A stretch of 64,000 nucleotides of DNA from Cyclobacteriaceae bacterium (GCA_022841475.1 JALHRJ010000011.1:1-64000); one strand, 5' to 3'; positions 44,749 to 53,789 are shown, counted from the stretch's first letter. A program made the numbers and translations. The notes: generated by a model not told the origin, from the sequence alone.

Positions 44749-45267
44749 ATGAAAAAAATACTGATCGCACTCGACTATAGTTCAACTGCACAATACGTTT
44801 TAGAAAAGGGTAATGAGCTAGCAAAGGCTATGAATGCCCAGGTCGTCTTATTACATGTTGTATCCGATGTGACCTACTACTCTTCTCTCACGTATTCGCC
44901 CATATTTGGTTTTGATTGCTTCAGCAGTACCAGCATCGTTCAAACGGATACAGCTGAACAATTGCGGGTTGCTTCGTTAAGGTATCTGGAGAAATCAAAG
45001 AAACATTTAAAGAACTCTGCCATCAAGACGATTGTAAAGAGTGGTGACTGCAGTGAAATGATTTTAAGTACAGCGAATGAATTTCAGGTAGACGTAATTG
45101 TTATGGGTAGTCATAGTAGACGGGAATTTGAGAAAATACTACTAGGAAGTACATCCGAACGTGTGTTGCGAAAAAGTATAACTCCCCTATTTATTATTCC
45201 GATTAAAGTTGTTCAAGAAAAAGAACCAACCCTATTTCAATTGGACAAAATCAAACCCGTGCTGTAA
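44749..45267 (+). CDS. Universal stress protein (UspA family)
   Basis: A 172-residue single Usp domain from ATG 44749 (MKKILIALDYS); the 42 codons upstream belong to the DUF488 remnant. The ATP-binding G-x2-G-x9-G-S/T motif appears in VIVMGSHSRREFEKILLGSTSERV. It lies in a cluster of hibernation and stress proteins. Confidence 0.9.
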   Translation: MKKILIALDYSSTAQYVLEKGNELAKAMNAQVVLLHVVSDVTYYSSLTYSPIFGFDCFSSTSIVQTDTAEQLRVASLRYLEKSKKHLKNSAIKTIVKSGDCSEMILSTANEFQVDVIVMGSHSRREFEKILLGSTSERVLRKSITPLFIIPIKVVQEKEPTLFQLDKIKPVL

Positions 45268-45503
45268 AGCAAGAAGACTTTAACCCTTGTAATTTCAGAG
45301 GAGGCCATGATGAATTGATTCTGCGAGTGACACCTGCTGCCACTGCTCATTGGTTGCCAATGTTCGGAAAGACGTAAGACTTATGTCCTTGATAAAGGAA
45401 TAGCAAATTCAAGTTACTGATTCAATTATACTCACTGAGTATTTATGACTCAGTTGTAATACACATTAGTCTGTCCCACATGTCCAGAACCACTATTTTA
45501 ATC

Positions 45504-45519
45504 TGGCACGGATAATGCA
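45504..45519 (+). promoter_or_regulatory. Sigma-54 (-24/-12) promoter
   Basis: TGGCACGGATAATGCA differs from the sigma-54 consensus TGGCAC-N5-TTGCA at one base only. It lies 25 bp upstream of the Rnk/GreA-like gene. The upstream word TGTCCCACA (45472-45480), also present inverted at 42612, may be part of an activator site. The NtrC-type regulator at 39968 is the obvious activator. Confidence 0.75.
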
Positions 45520-45544
45520 AAAGAGAAAGTTGAATTAATATGCT

Positions 45545-45955
45545 ATGGAAACGAAAATGGTGATAACAAGTAATGATTATCAACGACTAATAGGATTGAT
45601 GGAATTAACTCCATTAAAGATGAAAATGCCTAAAATTGTTACGCGACTTTATGAAGAGATCATGAAGGCAAAAATACTTCCTCAAGAGAATATATCCAGA
45701 AACGTAATTACTATGAATTCGCGTATCCTGTTGAAAGAGATTTCAAATGGTCGAGAAGCAGAACTGACTATTACTTATCCTGACGATGCAAATAGTCGTG
45801 ATAGAAAAGTTTCAGTATTTTCGCTTATAGGGATTGCTTTGCTTGGTAAACAATCTGGTGATATAGTTTCCTGGAAGACTCCGCTAGGAATTGGACGTTT
45901 CGAAATTTTAAAGGTTACCTATCAACCAGAATCAGTAGGTCATTATTCATTGTGA
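45545..45955 (+). CDS. Rnk/GreA-GreB C-terminal-like protein
   Basis: A 136-residue protein resembling regulator of nucleoside diphosphate kinase Rnk: helical N-terminus (SNDYQRLIGLMELTPLKM) and a GreA/GreB C-terminal beta-domain (ISNGREAELTITYPDDANSRDRKVSVFSLIGIALLGKQSGDIVSWKTPLG). Rnk-type proteins bind RNA polymerase near the secondary channel. It lies directly behind the near-consensus sigma-54 promoter, and the next gene overlaps its stop. Confidence 0.82.
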   Translation: METKMVITSNDYQRLIGLMELTPLKMKMPKIVTRLYEEIMKAKILPQENISRNVITMNSRILLKEISNGREAELTITYPDDANSRDRKVSVFSLIGIALLGKQSGDIVSWKTPLGIGRFEILKVTYQPESVGHYSL

Positions 45956-46500
45956 TGCAGATATTCAGACTTGTTATGTTGCTTCTTCTCCTATTCGTAG
46001 GTGGGTACTCTACTCACGTTGCTGGAAAGCGTGTTAAAGAGCATAAGGTAAACCAAAAGCGAATGGCTCAATCTAAAAACGACCTAACTGAAAGTGATTT
46101 TGCTTTTATGCGTATGGCATTAAATCATGATCACGTTCCTACTTCGAAAAGTCTGATCGTGATGGATGGGGGAATAATAGGTACAGGATGGAATGGAATC
46201 ACATCTGCTTCAGATCCCGCAGAGCATTCTATGCTGAGTGCAGTGCGTGAAGCAACGAATCATTTGAACTCGCTATCACTGAAAGGCAGCGTAATTTATT
46301 CAAGTACTCAACTGTGCCCAATGTGTCTTTCATTACTTTATTTAATGGAGGTAGACAAGATCGTCTATTTTGAGGATTCAGAAAGTCCTGGTTTATCGTG
46401 CGGTGGATTACAGAACCAGTTGTTCTATGGATCACTATTAAAGGTTTCGTCAGAACGAGCTATTCCGGAAATAGTCTTAGGTCCAAACGATCTGTTATAG
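45955..46500 (+). CDS. Membrane-anchored cytidine/guanine-deaminase-like protein, catalytic Glu missing
   Basis: A 181-residue protein with an N-terminal hydrophobic helix (MLLLLLFVGGYSTHVAG) and a CDA-fold domain. The zinc ligands are kept: H91 in DPAEHSML and C121/C124 in LCPMC. The motif should read H-A-E with glutamate as proton shuttle, but reads H-S-M (M93), and the P before CPMC is L. Deaminase activity is unlikely. ATG 45955 overlaps the previous stop (TGATG); a GTG one codon earlier is the alternative. Confidence 0.75.
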   Translation: MQIFRLVMLLLLLFVGGYSTHVAGKRVKEHKVNQKRMAQSKNDLTESDFAFMRMALNHDHVPTSKSLIVMDGGIIGTGWNGITSASDPAEHSMLSAVREATNHLNSLSLKGSVIYSSTQLCPMCLSLLYLMEVDKIVYFEDSESPGLSCGGLQNQLFYGSLLKVSSERAIPEIVLGPNDLL

Positions 46501-46572
46501 AGTGCTCTTGCGTTTTAAATAAAATTCACCTCACTACAATCCTATCGTGTGAAAATAAACATCAAAACAAGT

Positions 46573-46716
46573 ATGCTTGAATATTGTAAGATTGTATTGA
46601 CCAAATTGAGTTTTGATAAAAATCTATTCAGAAAAGAATACAAGAAATCCTTTCAATACCTGACCATCCTGGAACGTCAGGAATTAAAGAATTGGCTACG
46701 GGACATTGAGCGTTAA
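46573..46716 (+). CDS. Small conserved-looking 47-residue protein
   Basis: ATG 46573 to TAA 46716 encodes a charged helical protein beginning MLEYCKIVLTKLSFDKNLFR and containing KEYKKSFQYLTILERQEL. I recall similar very short proteins beginning MLEYCK in Cytophagales, function unknown. It follows the deaminase-like gene by 72 bp and is convergent with mscS. Confidence 0.6.
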   Translation: MLEYCKIVLTKLSFDKNLFRKEYKKSFQYLTILERQELKNWLRDIER

Positions 46717-46766
46717 CACTTCCCTATTGACACGAACTTAAACCCAAACTGTGTTAAAACCGGACT

Positions 46767-47312
46767 TTACTTTACCTGAGCATGTTCAACTTTTCGTTGG
46801 TGCTCTGAGATCTCAAGCTTGTTTGATTTTTTTCTTATCATCTTTTGCATGAAAATATTGCTAGGCATGATTATTTCCTCATCATTTTCGGTTTTTAATG
46901 TTAAGAAAAAAATCCCGACATCTAATACCTTGCCTTCAATCTTGTAATCGTTGTCCATCACCATGATAGAGTCGCCAATTCTTACAGGATGATTGAAATA
47001 AATTATTAGGGTTGAGGTGATATTGGAAATAATAGACCATTGAGCAAAGAGTGCTATTCCTATTACCGTTAAAATAGAAGTAGTAAAATATACCAATTCA
47101 TCTTGATCAACTCCCCAAATAGACAGGATAAAACTTGTAAGTATTATAAATAAAATAGCATTGACCATATTATTAACCATTTTTATGCGTGATTGGGGAT
47201 AGTCGAATTTCTTCCCAGCGCCACGTATAATTTTTGATCCGATGTATTTAAGTATAAAATAAATACTTAGAGCCACTATCGTTTCCACTAATTGTATTTT
47301 ATGTTCTACCAT
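46767..47312 (-). CDS. Short mechanosensitive channel (MscS family)
   Basis: A 181-residue protein with three membrane helices and an MscS beta-domain: TSILTVIGIALFAQWSIISNITSTLIIYFNHPVRIGDSI is the pore-lining and first beta region. It ends after the beta-domain, without the large C-terminal vestibule, so it is a minimal MscS. Encoded opposite to the deaminase row and next to aconitase. Confidence 0.85.
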   Translation of the reverse strand: MVEHKIQLVETIVALSIYFILKYIGSKIIRGAGKKFDYPQSRIKMVNNMVNAILFIILTSFILSIWGVDQDELVYFTTSILTVIGIALFAQWSIISNITSTLIIYFNHPVRIGDSIMVMDNDYKIEGKVLDVGIFFLTLKTENDEEIIMPSNIFMQKMIRKKSNKLEISEHQRKVEHAQVK

Positions 47313-47514
47313 TTCTTTGTATTCATTTTTTTACCATTTTAGACAGACTGTTCAATCAGCATCTATATTCGATTTAGGGATTACTTTTGACAAAGCCGTC
47401 TGGTTTAAATTACCCTAGAACAGATGAAAATAATGTTTACGACTATTAAACAACCATGACATTGTTTATACAAACTCACTCGTAATATTGCAAAGGAAGT
47501 GTGTGCGACAATTT

Positions 47515-50298
47515 TTATTTTAAAAATTGTCGCAGCACATATTGTAAGATACCTCCATTGCGGTAGTATTCAATTTCTATTTTAGAATCAAGACGGGCTA
47601 TGGCGTGAAACTTAATTTCTTTCCCCATTTCGTCTTTAGCAATTACCTGGATTTCTTTTAATGGTTTGATATCGTTCGCAATTCCTGTTATTGAAAATAT
47701 CTCTTTCCCTGTTAATCCTAAACTTTCAGCAGTTTCTCCCGCTTTGTATTGAAGCGGCAACACACCCATTCCAACCAGGTTGCTTCGGTGGATTCGTTCG
47801 TAGCTCTCTGCTAACACACAATTTATACCCAAAAGAAATGCACCTTTTGCAGCCCAATCCCGCGAGGAGCCACTTCCGTATTCCTTTCCAGTCAAAACAA
47901 GCAAAGGAGTTTGCTCCTCTTTGTATTTTAAGGAGGCATCATAAACAGTCATTTCTTTACCAGAAGGCAAATGGTTTGTGTAACCACCCTCTTTTTCAGC
48001 TAGTTTATTTTTGATTCGCACATTGGCAAATGTTCCTCGTACCATCACCTCATCGTTCCCTCTCCGTGATCCGTAGGAATTAAAACTTTCTTTTTTCACG
48101 CCTCGTTCCAACAGGTATTTACCTGCGGAAGAGTGTTCATTAAAACCACCTGCTGGAGAAATATGGTCAGTAGTTATACTATCTCCCAATACCATTAGGG
48201 CGCGTGCACCATTTATATCTTGCAGTGGGTTTGGCTTTTCGGATATGTCATGGAAAAATGGGATTTCCTTAATATAGGTTGAGTCCTCATCCCATTCATA
48301 CAACTTGCCTTTAGGCACTTCTAGGTTCCTCCAAATCTCATTGCCTTCGAATATCTCTCCATAGTTTTTTGCAAAATCATCAGGAGATAGGACTCGGCTC
48401 AGTATTTCATTGATCTCATCGTCAGATGGCCAAATATCTTTCAGGTAAACTGGTTGTAGATTGGAATCGTAACTTATGGGTTCATTGACTAAATCAATAT
48501 CTACTCGACCGGCAATAGCATAAGCGACCACCAGCATGGGAGACATCAAGAAATTCATTTTGACCTGGGGATGTATCCTGGCCTCAAAATTTCTATTTCC
48601 AGAAAGAACAGAAGCCACGACCAAGTTATTGTCGTCAACAGCTTTTGCAATTTTGGGAGATAATGGACCTGAGTTTCCGATACATGAAGTGCAGCCGTAG
48701 CCCACTAAATGGAATTGAAGTGTCTCCAAATCTTTCATCAAATCTGCCCTTTCCAAATAGTCCGTTACTACTTTAGAGCCAGGTGCGAGCGAAGTTTTCA
48801 CCCAAGGTTTTACATTGATCCCGTGCTCTCTGGCTTTTCTGGCTACCAATCCCGCACCTACCATCACAAATGGATTGGAGGTGTTAGTGCATGATGTAAT
48901 AGCTGCTATTGCAACCGAGCCATCTGAAAGCATAAATTTCTCCTGGCCATTTGTTATCCAAACGGTTTTTAAACCATTCTTTTCTTTGGTTTCTATTTCT
49001 GTTGGAAGTGGGCTTGTCGTAACAGAAGAATACGGCAAATCTCCTCCCTCACCATCAAAACGTGTAATAGCCTTTTCCATGGCACGATCCTCATGAGAAA
49101 TATATTTCCTATCGAAGGACTCGTCTAACAAATCAATAAACTTATTTTTAAAATCCTTCAAAAGGATTTTATCCTGTGGCCTTTTCGGACCTGCCACAGT
49201 GGGTTCGATGGTTGAAATGTCTAGCTCTACAACATCCGTATAGTTGATTTTATCTTCGTGTTCACGCCACAGCATATTGGCTTTACAATACGTTTCCACC
49301 AATTTGATTTGTTCTTCGGAGCGATTACTTTTCCGCATATACTCCAACGTTTTATTATCTATGGGGAAATAGGTAATTGTACTCCCGAATTCAGGTGACA
49401 TATTTCCAATGGTTGCCCTGTCAGGAACTGAAAGATTGTCTAGTCCTGAACCGAAAACTTCTACGAATTTTCCTACTACACCTCGTTTCCTCAGCAAATT
49501 GGCAATGGTTAAAACAAGGTCAGTGGCAGTGGAACCTAATGGAAGTTTACCCGTGAGCTTGAGTCCAATTACTTCCGGCATAATAAAGTAAAGAGGCTGT
49601 CCCAAAATAGCAGCTTCTGCTTCGATGCCACCAACGCCCCAAGCCACTACACCAATACCATTGACCATGGGCGTATGACTATCCAGTCCTACTGCCGTGT
49701 CAGGAAAAATTTCTCCATTTCTTTCAATCACGCCTTTAGATAAATATTCAAGGTTTACTTGATGACAAATACCCATACCAGGAGGCACCACTGTAAAATT
49801 ATCAAACGAATTCTGCGCCCATTTCAAAAATTGATAACGCTCTTTATTGCGTTTGTATTCTTCTTCTATATTGCGCTCATAGGAATAGTCAGTTCCAAAA
49901 AAATCTACTTGCACCGAGTGGTCTATCACCAGGTCAACAGGTATGAGTGGATTGATGGCATTCGGATCCTTTCCTTTTCTTGCAACTTCTGCTCGAAGTG
50001 CAGCAATATCAACTACTGCAGGAACCCCTGTAAAATCCTGCATCAAAACACGGGCAGGCTTAAAGGGAATATCTTTGTCTGAGGCTTTAGGCTGCCAATG
50101 CAAAAGTGTTTCAATATTTTCCTTCGTTACTGCAAAGTCATCAAAATTACGCAAGGCATTTTCCAACAAAATCCTAATGGAAAACGGTAGCTTATCAACA
50201 GCGTGTCCCTGTTTTTGCAATTCAGGAAGACTATAGTAATTGAACGTGTCGTTTTTAATAGTCAACGACTTCCTTATCTGATAGGGATCTTTGGACAT
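47515..50298 (-). CDS. acnA: Aconitate hydratase A
   Basis: A 927-residue AcnA-type aconitase. The cluster cysteines lie in ITSCTNTSNPFVM and YGCTSCIGNSGPL; catalytic and C-terminal swivel motifs are GDSITTDHISPAG, YGSRRGNDEVMVRGTFANVR and GSGSSRDWAAKG. It converts citrate to isocitrate in the TCA cycle and, without its cluster, can bind mRNA. Unusual here is its placement inside a stress-gene island rather than with TCA genes; whether the genome has another copy cannot be told. Confidence 0.96.
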   Translation of the reverse strand: MSKDPYQIRKSLTIKNDTFNYYSLPELQKQGHAVDKLPFSIRILLENALRNFDDFAVTKENIETLLHWQPKASDKDIPFKPARVLMQDFTGVPAVVDIAALRAEVARKGKDPNAINPLIPVDLVIDHSVQVDFFGTDYSYERNIEEEYKRNKERYQFLKWAQNSFDNFTVVPPGMGICHQVNLEYLSKGVIERNGEIFPDTAVGLDSHTPMVNGIGVVAWGVGGIEAEAAILGQPLYFIMPEVIGLKLTGKLPLGSTATDLVLTIANLLRKRGVVGKFVEVFGSGLDNLSVPDRATIGNMSPEFGSTITYFPIDNKTLEYMRKSNRSEEQIKLVETYCKANMLWREHEDKINYTDVVELDISTIEPTVAGPKRPQDKILLKDFKNKFIDLLDESFDRKYISHEDRAMEKAITRFDGEGGDLPYSSVTTSPLPTEIETKEKNGLKTVWITNGQEKFMLSDGSVAIAAITSCTNTSNPFVMVGAGLVARKAREHGINVKPWVKTSLAPGSKVVTDYLERADLMKDLETLQFHLVGYGCTSCIGNSGPLSPKIAKAVDDNNLVVASVLSGNRNFEARIHPQVKMNFLMSPMLVVAYAIAGRVDIDLVNEPISYDSNLQPVYLKDIWPSDDEINEILSRVLSPDDFAKNYGEIFEGNEIWRNLEVPKGKLYEWDEDSTYIKEIPFFHDISEKPNPLQDINGARALMVLGDSITTDHISPAGGFNEHSSAGKYLLERGVKKESFNSYGSRRGNDEVMVRGTFANVRIKNKLAEKEGGYTNHLPSGKEMTVYDASLKYKEEQTPLLVLTGKEYGSGSSRDWAAKGAFLLGINCVLAESYERIHRSNLVGMGVLPLQYKAGETAESLGLTGKEIFSITGIANDIKPLKEIQVIAKDEMGKEIKFHAIARLDSKIEIEYYRNGGILQYVLRQFLK

Positions 50299-50501
50299 GA
50301 TTTTAGTGTTTACTTTTTACGCTAATTGTATTCCGTTAATTATTATCAATGGTCATTTCTGTTTTATAAACCTCACGACTATAGCCATTCTGTAAAAATC
50401 TGCTTACCAACTGATTCGAACGTTTCATAATATACCCTTTTAATGTTGATTTTCATACCCTTCCATTATGATGGGGAATTATTCATTGATTCAAAATTCT
50501 C

Positions 50502-51150
50502 TCACTGGAAACTTGGACTTATTCTTAATTGCATTTTTTCATCCTTGATTATTCTAATAACTAGCAGCAAAAAGACAATAGTCATTGCAATTTCCAGGTG
50601 GCTCGTATTATTACTAGAGCCTACGATTACATAAGAATTGTCGAGCAGCTTTTTTCCTTCGCTAAGTTGTGTTTTTGATAGCCTCATTAAGTCCGCCAAA
50701 ACCGAATCATATTTTTTTACTAGTTCATCAACAATTATTTCTCGTTGTGGTGGTGCAGGATTAAGGAGGAATTTATTTTCATATTGTTCTGACATTCGAA
50801 TATTGCCTTTTAATGTTGCCAACAACAGTTCTTCAAATTTGGTTAACTCAGTTTTCTCATAGCTTTTTATAAGCTGTTGTATAGAATCATTCATTTGAAT
50901 ACTTTGTTCAAGAAATACACCTTCAAATTGTGTCATGGTTTTCCTGCGATAAATCTTTTTGGATAGCTGGAAAATATAGTCCTTGGCCACCAATCGGTCT
51001 TCATAAATGGATGTAATGGTTTCTTGTAATTCTGAAAAATGATTTTTATTCACTTGACGAATCATTACCATCATAATAAAGATCATAATTAATTGAACCG
51101 AGCAGTAACCTTCGGTTACCTTTTTCGCTGAAAATGTCTTTCCACTTCAT
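50502..51150 (-). pseudogene. Frameshifted 4HB chemoreceptor-like sensor protein
   Basis: An intact 194-codon frame (start 51086) encodes a four-helix-bundle periplasmic sensor (HFSELQETITSIYEDRLVAKDY ...) with a C-terminal membrane helix. Upstream, ATG 51150 encodes MKWKDIFSEKGNRRLLLGS in the neighbouring frame, the natural cytoplasmic start of such proteins. The two parts are separated by a one-base shift near 51088. It is either a true frameshift or a sequencing error. No kinase or methyl-accepting domain follows. Confidence 0.55.
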
Positions 51151-51198
51151 AATTGTATTTTGTTTCTTGGGTTATAAATTTTAGCAAATGATTGCGCC

Positions 51199-51362
51199 TT
51201 ACATCTTCAGTTTGACTTCATCAATAAACTCTTTGCTTGCTGAAACAAAGCCCCATTCAATAAATCGTCCTTCACGAAAAGGTTCACCACTAAAAATATA
51301 AATGGTGCTATTTAATCTACCAGAGATTGATGACTCAGTTATTGCGCCATTACCAGATAAGA
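51199..51362 (-). pseudogene. Pirin C-terminal fragment
   Basis: A 54-codon open stretch ending at TAA 51199 reads IYIFSGEPFREGRFIEWGF and then VSASKEFIDEVKLKM, matching the end of pirin proteins (GGEPF-x-E-x-x-x-x-WNFV-x-S-S-KE). The first three quarters of the gene are missing. Confidence 0.6.
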
Positions 51363-51366
51363 AATT

Positions 51367-51672
51367 TTATCGCTTTTCCAATTGACTTTTTAGTTTGTCT
51401 TCTACACTGGCCAACAGTGCATGGAAATTATCTCCATACTCTGATGCGAAGGGTTCATTACGTGGAATGCCCAGGCGGATACTGACCTGCTTCTGTTGTG
51501 TGCCTTTTTCCTTTTTTTCTTCGAAAAAGATATCTGCCCAATGTATTTTGTCGTAAACATGATTCAGGCGCTTGATACATCCACGTACCATAACCTTCAC
51601 ATCATCTCCGATGGTGGTACCTGCCGCCTGAACGCTAATTCTTGTTCCCGTGATATTTTCAGTGTAATTCAT
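51367..51672 (-). CDS. HPF-like ribosome-associated protein
   Basis: A 101-residue protein of the HPF/RaiA type: RISVQAAGTTIGDDVKVMVRGCIKRL, HWADIFFEEKKEKGTQQKQVSIRLGIPRNEPF, then a C-terminal helix. It is short, without the S30AE dimer domain. This is the second such gene of the island; the two share little sequence. Next to Dps, likely part of a stasis programme. Confidence 0.75.
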   Translation of the reverse strand: MNYTENITGTRISVQAAGTTIGDDVKVMVRGCIKRLNHVYDKIHWADIFFEEKKEKGTQQKQVSIRLGIPRNEPFASEYGDNFHALLASVEDKLKSQLEKR

Positions 51673-51738
51673 AATTCGTTTTTAAGGTTTCATCCATTTA
51701 TCATTCGAGCGTTTTTCCAACACTTCACGTTTAAAATA

Positions 51739-52212
51739 TTATTTTAAATACGCGGAATACATCCAGACCAATTTTTCCTGTTCACGAATGTAATCACTCA
51801 TCAATGCATTGGTTCCTTCATCATCTGTTTCTGCCGATAGCTCCAGAATTTCCCGTTGAAGGGTGATAATAATTTTTAATGAGTCAAGCGTGTCTTTTAC
51901 ATCTTGTATGCCGTCAGACACTTCGGTACTTTCCTTGACTTTTGAGTCCTTTAGATAGAATGAATATTTATGGATTGGGGTGTGACCCAATGTTAGAATT
52001 CGTTCTGCTATCTCATCAATTTTTACAAATAAATTTTCATACAGTTCTTGGAATTTATCGTGTAACTCAAAGAATTTATCACCTTTTATGTTCCAATGAT
52101 ATCCTCTGGTATTTTGATAAAAGATTGAATAATCTGCCAAGAGCTCATTGAGTTTTTCTGCAAGTACTTTAGATTTCCCTACGTCTAGTCCTATCGAGTT
52201 TATTTTAGTCAT
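51739..52212 (-). CDS. dps: DNA-protecting ferritin-like protein Dps
   Basis: A 157-residue Dps. The ferroxidase ligands are in DYSIFYQNTRGYHWNIKGDKFFELHDKFQELYENLFVKIDEIAERI (histidine of YHWNIKG and acids of HDKFQELYEN), with the family C-terminal helix. Dps stores iron and protects DNA in starvation and oxidative stress. It lies between the HPF-like and DsbA-like genes. Confidence 0.93.
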   Translation of the reverse strand: MTKINSIGLDVGKSKVLAEKLNELLADYSIFYQNTRGYHWNIKGDKFFELHDKFQELYENLFVKIDEIAERILTLGHTPIHKYSFYLKDSKVKESTEVSDGIQDVKDTLDSLKIIITLQREILELSAETDDEGTNALMSDYIREQEKLVWMYSAYLK

Positions 52213-52296
52213 TTTCTTCGCTTTTAAGTGTTATAGGTTAATATCTTTTTTTAGAAATTTTTTCTGTCACGTGACCTCTCAATCAATGTATTCCGG

Positions 52297-53235
52297 TTAT
52301 CCTGCATTTAGATAACAGCATGTCCAAATAGAACCATTCTTTGTAATCAATTTTTCTAATGTTCCATTGTCAGAAAGTTCATTCATTAAAGTTTCACTTT
52401 CGATTCTTGGTGTTCCTGATAGTACGGAAAACTCTTTTGCCGTGAGTGAATTATATTTTGAAAAAAGTGTTTCCCAATTTTTACTGTATTCTCCTTTCGT
52501 AATAATAGAATTAAGTTTTAGAATTGCTGCTTCGTAAAGAGCATATGGTTTTGAGCCATAAACGATTTCTCTATTTCCCGAATCATCTAAAAAGAGCATG
52601 GTTGGAAATCCTCTTACGCCTTGTTCTGATCCTAATTTCAAATCTTGTTCAAACATCGCTATTGCATTGCCTTCAAAGTCGGTTTTGAACTGCTCAATAT
52701 TTAATCCTACATTTTTAGCAGCAACTTCGAGATGTTCCCACTTTGCAATATTTTTCTTTTGTAGAAAAACCATTTCTCTAATTTCGCGAAGAAAAAGAAT
52801 TGCCTTTTCATTGTCTTGCATTTGTGCTGCCTTAAATGCTATGGATGGTGGATAAGATGAATCTAAGGGGTCTTCCAACCATAGATCTCCGTCAATGGGC
52901 ATATCGTAATGAACACTCACTTCATCCCAGTGAGCTGCCACGTCCGATGGTTTTCCGATGCCACCGCTATTGTAACTCCAGTTTGGTAATAAACCTCCCA
53001 TTCTATATTCTATTTCAATGTCGTTACCATATTCCAATTTGAGTTTTCGCAATTGTGGTTCTATGCCCCAACAGGATGAACAAATAGGATCCGTATAATA
53101 AATTAGCTTTACGGATTTCTTAGTTGATTGCGTATTGCTTTGCGATGTAGAATCCATACCTACATCTTCTATTTCACACATTCCAGTTTCTATGTCGCAT
53201 AGAAGCGGATTGTTTTTCAATGTTTCGTTTTTCAT
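52297..53235 (-). CDS. DsbA/FrnE-like thioredoxin-fold protein
   Basis: A 312-residue protein with IYYTDPICSSCWGIEPQL, a CxxC (CSSC) active site on a DsbA fold, and the helical insertion AAHWDEVSVHYDMPIDGDLWLEDP typical of FrnE/YjbH relatives. A signal peptide is absent, suggesting cytoplasmic redox or adaptor work. An unusual N-terminal segment (~1-40) has the cysteines NPLLCDIETGMCEIEDVG. Confidence 0.82.
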   Translation of the reverse strand: MKNETLKNNPLLCDIETGMCEIEDVGMDSTSQSNTQSTKKSVKLIYYTDPICSSCWGIEPQLRKLKLEYGNDIEIEYRMGGLLPNWSYNSGGIGKPSDVAAHWDEVSVHYDMPIDGDLWLEDPLDSSYPPSIAFKAAQMQDNEKAILFLREIREMVFLQKKNIAKWEHLEVAAKNVGLNIEQFKTDFEGNAIAMFEQDLKLGSEQGVRGFPTMLFLDDSGNREIVYGSKPYALYEAAILKLNSIITKGEYSKNWETLFSKYNSLTAKEFSVLSGTPRIESETLMNELSDNGTLEKLITKNGSIWTCCYLNAG

Positions 53236-53323
53236 AAGTTTCTTTTTATTGACCTTGCCAAGCTGTGACGCTTAACAAGAAATTAGTAATGCGTACCGGA
53301 TTTACTCTTCTTTAAATACTACA

Positions 53324-53758
53324 TTATGCATAAACCGTCTTCAAGAATCTCTTTCTGATAATATTATCCAGCGAATATTTACCTCCGCCCATAATGAATA
53401 GGAAGGTAAAGCCAAGCAAATAAAGAGCTGCCATTTCTTTGATTGAGAAAGGATCTGCACTATGAATATAAAACACTGCTACGGCCATCGTAAAAATCAG
53501 AGGAATAGCTGCGAAACGTGTCCCCAATCCGACAAGAATTAGAATGGAACAGAATACTTCAGCAAAAACGGCAAGCGCTAGTGTAACGGGCTGACTCATC
53601 CCAAATAGACTGGCAAACACGATGGGTTCATCTGAAAGGAACATTGTAAGTTTTGGCAAGCCATGTGTAAGCATTAGTAATGCAATGCTGACGCGAATGA
53701 ACACGAGAGCCACATCGGCATTACCTAGTCGTAGTGATTTGTTTAATACTTGTTTCAT
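53324..53758 (-). CDS. DoxX family membrane protein
   Basis: A 144-residue protein with four membrane helices and the DoxX signature (LVFIRVSIALLMLTHGLPKL, AVFAEVFCSILILVGLGTRFAAIPL). DoxX-like proteins are often tied to redox or thiol stress. It is the last gene of the reverse-strand stress row; a TAGTTTTG -7 element lies upstream at 53782-53789. Confidence 0.85.
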   Translation of the reverse strand: MKQVLNKSLRLGNADVALVFIRVSIALLMLTHGLPKLTMFLSDEPIVFASLFGMSQPVTLALAVFAEVFCSILILVGLGTRFAAIPLIFTMAVAVFYIHSADPFSIKEMAALYLLGFTFLFIMGGGKYSLDNIIRKRFLKTVYA

Positions 53759-53781
53759 TTTTTTTACTTTTAATTGTTATT

Positions 53782-53789
53782 CAAAACTA
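53782..53789 (-). promoter_or_regulatory. Putative -7 element for doxX gene
   Basis: TAGTTTTG on the reverse strand matches TAnnTTTG, 24 bp before the doxX start. No -33 TTTG is seen. Confidence 0.35.

Noticed and set aside
50336-50428. 30-codon reverse ORF just upstream of acnA
   Set aside because: Very short, no motif and no clear start signal; could be a leader peptide but cannot be supported.
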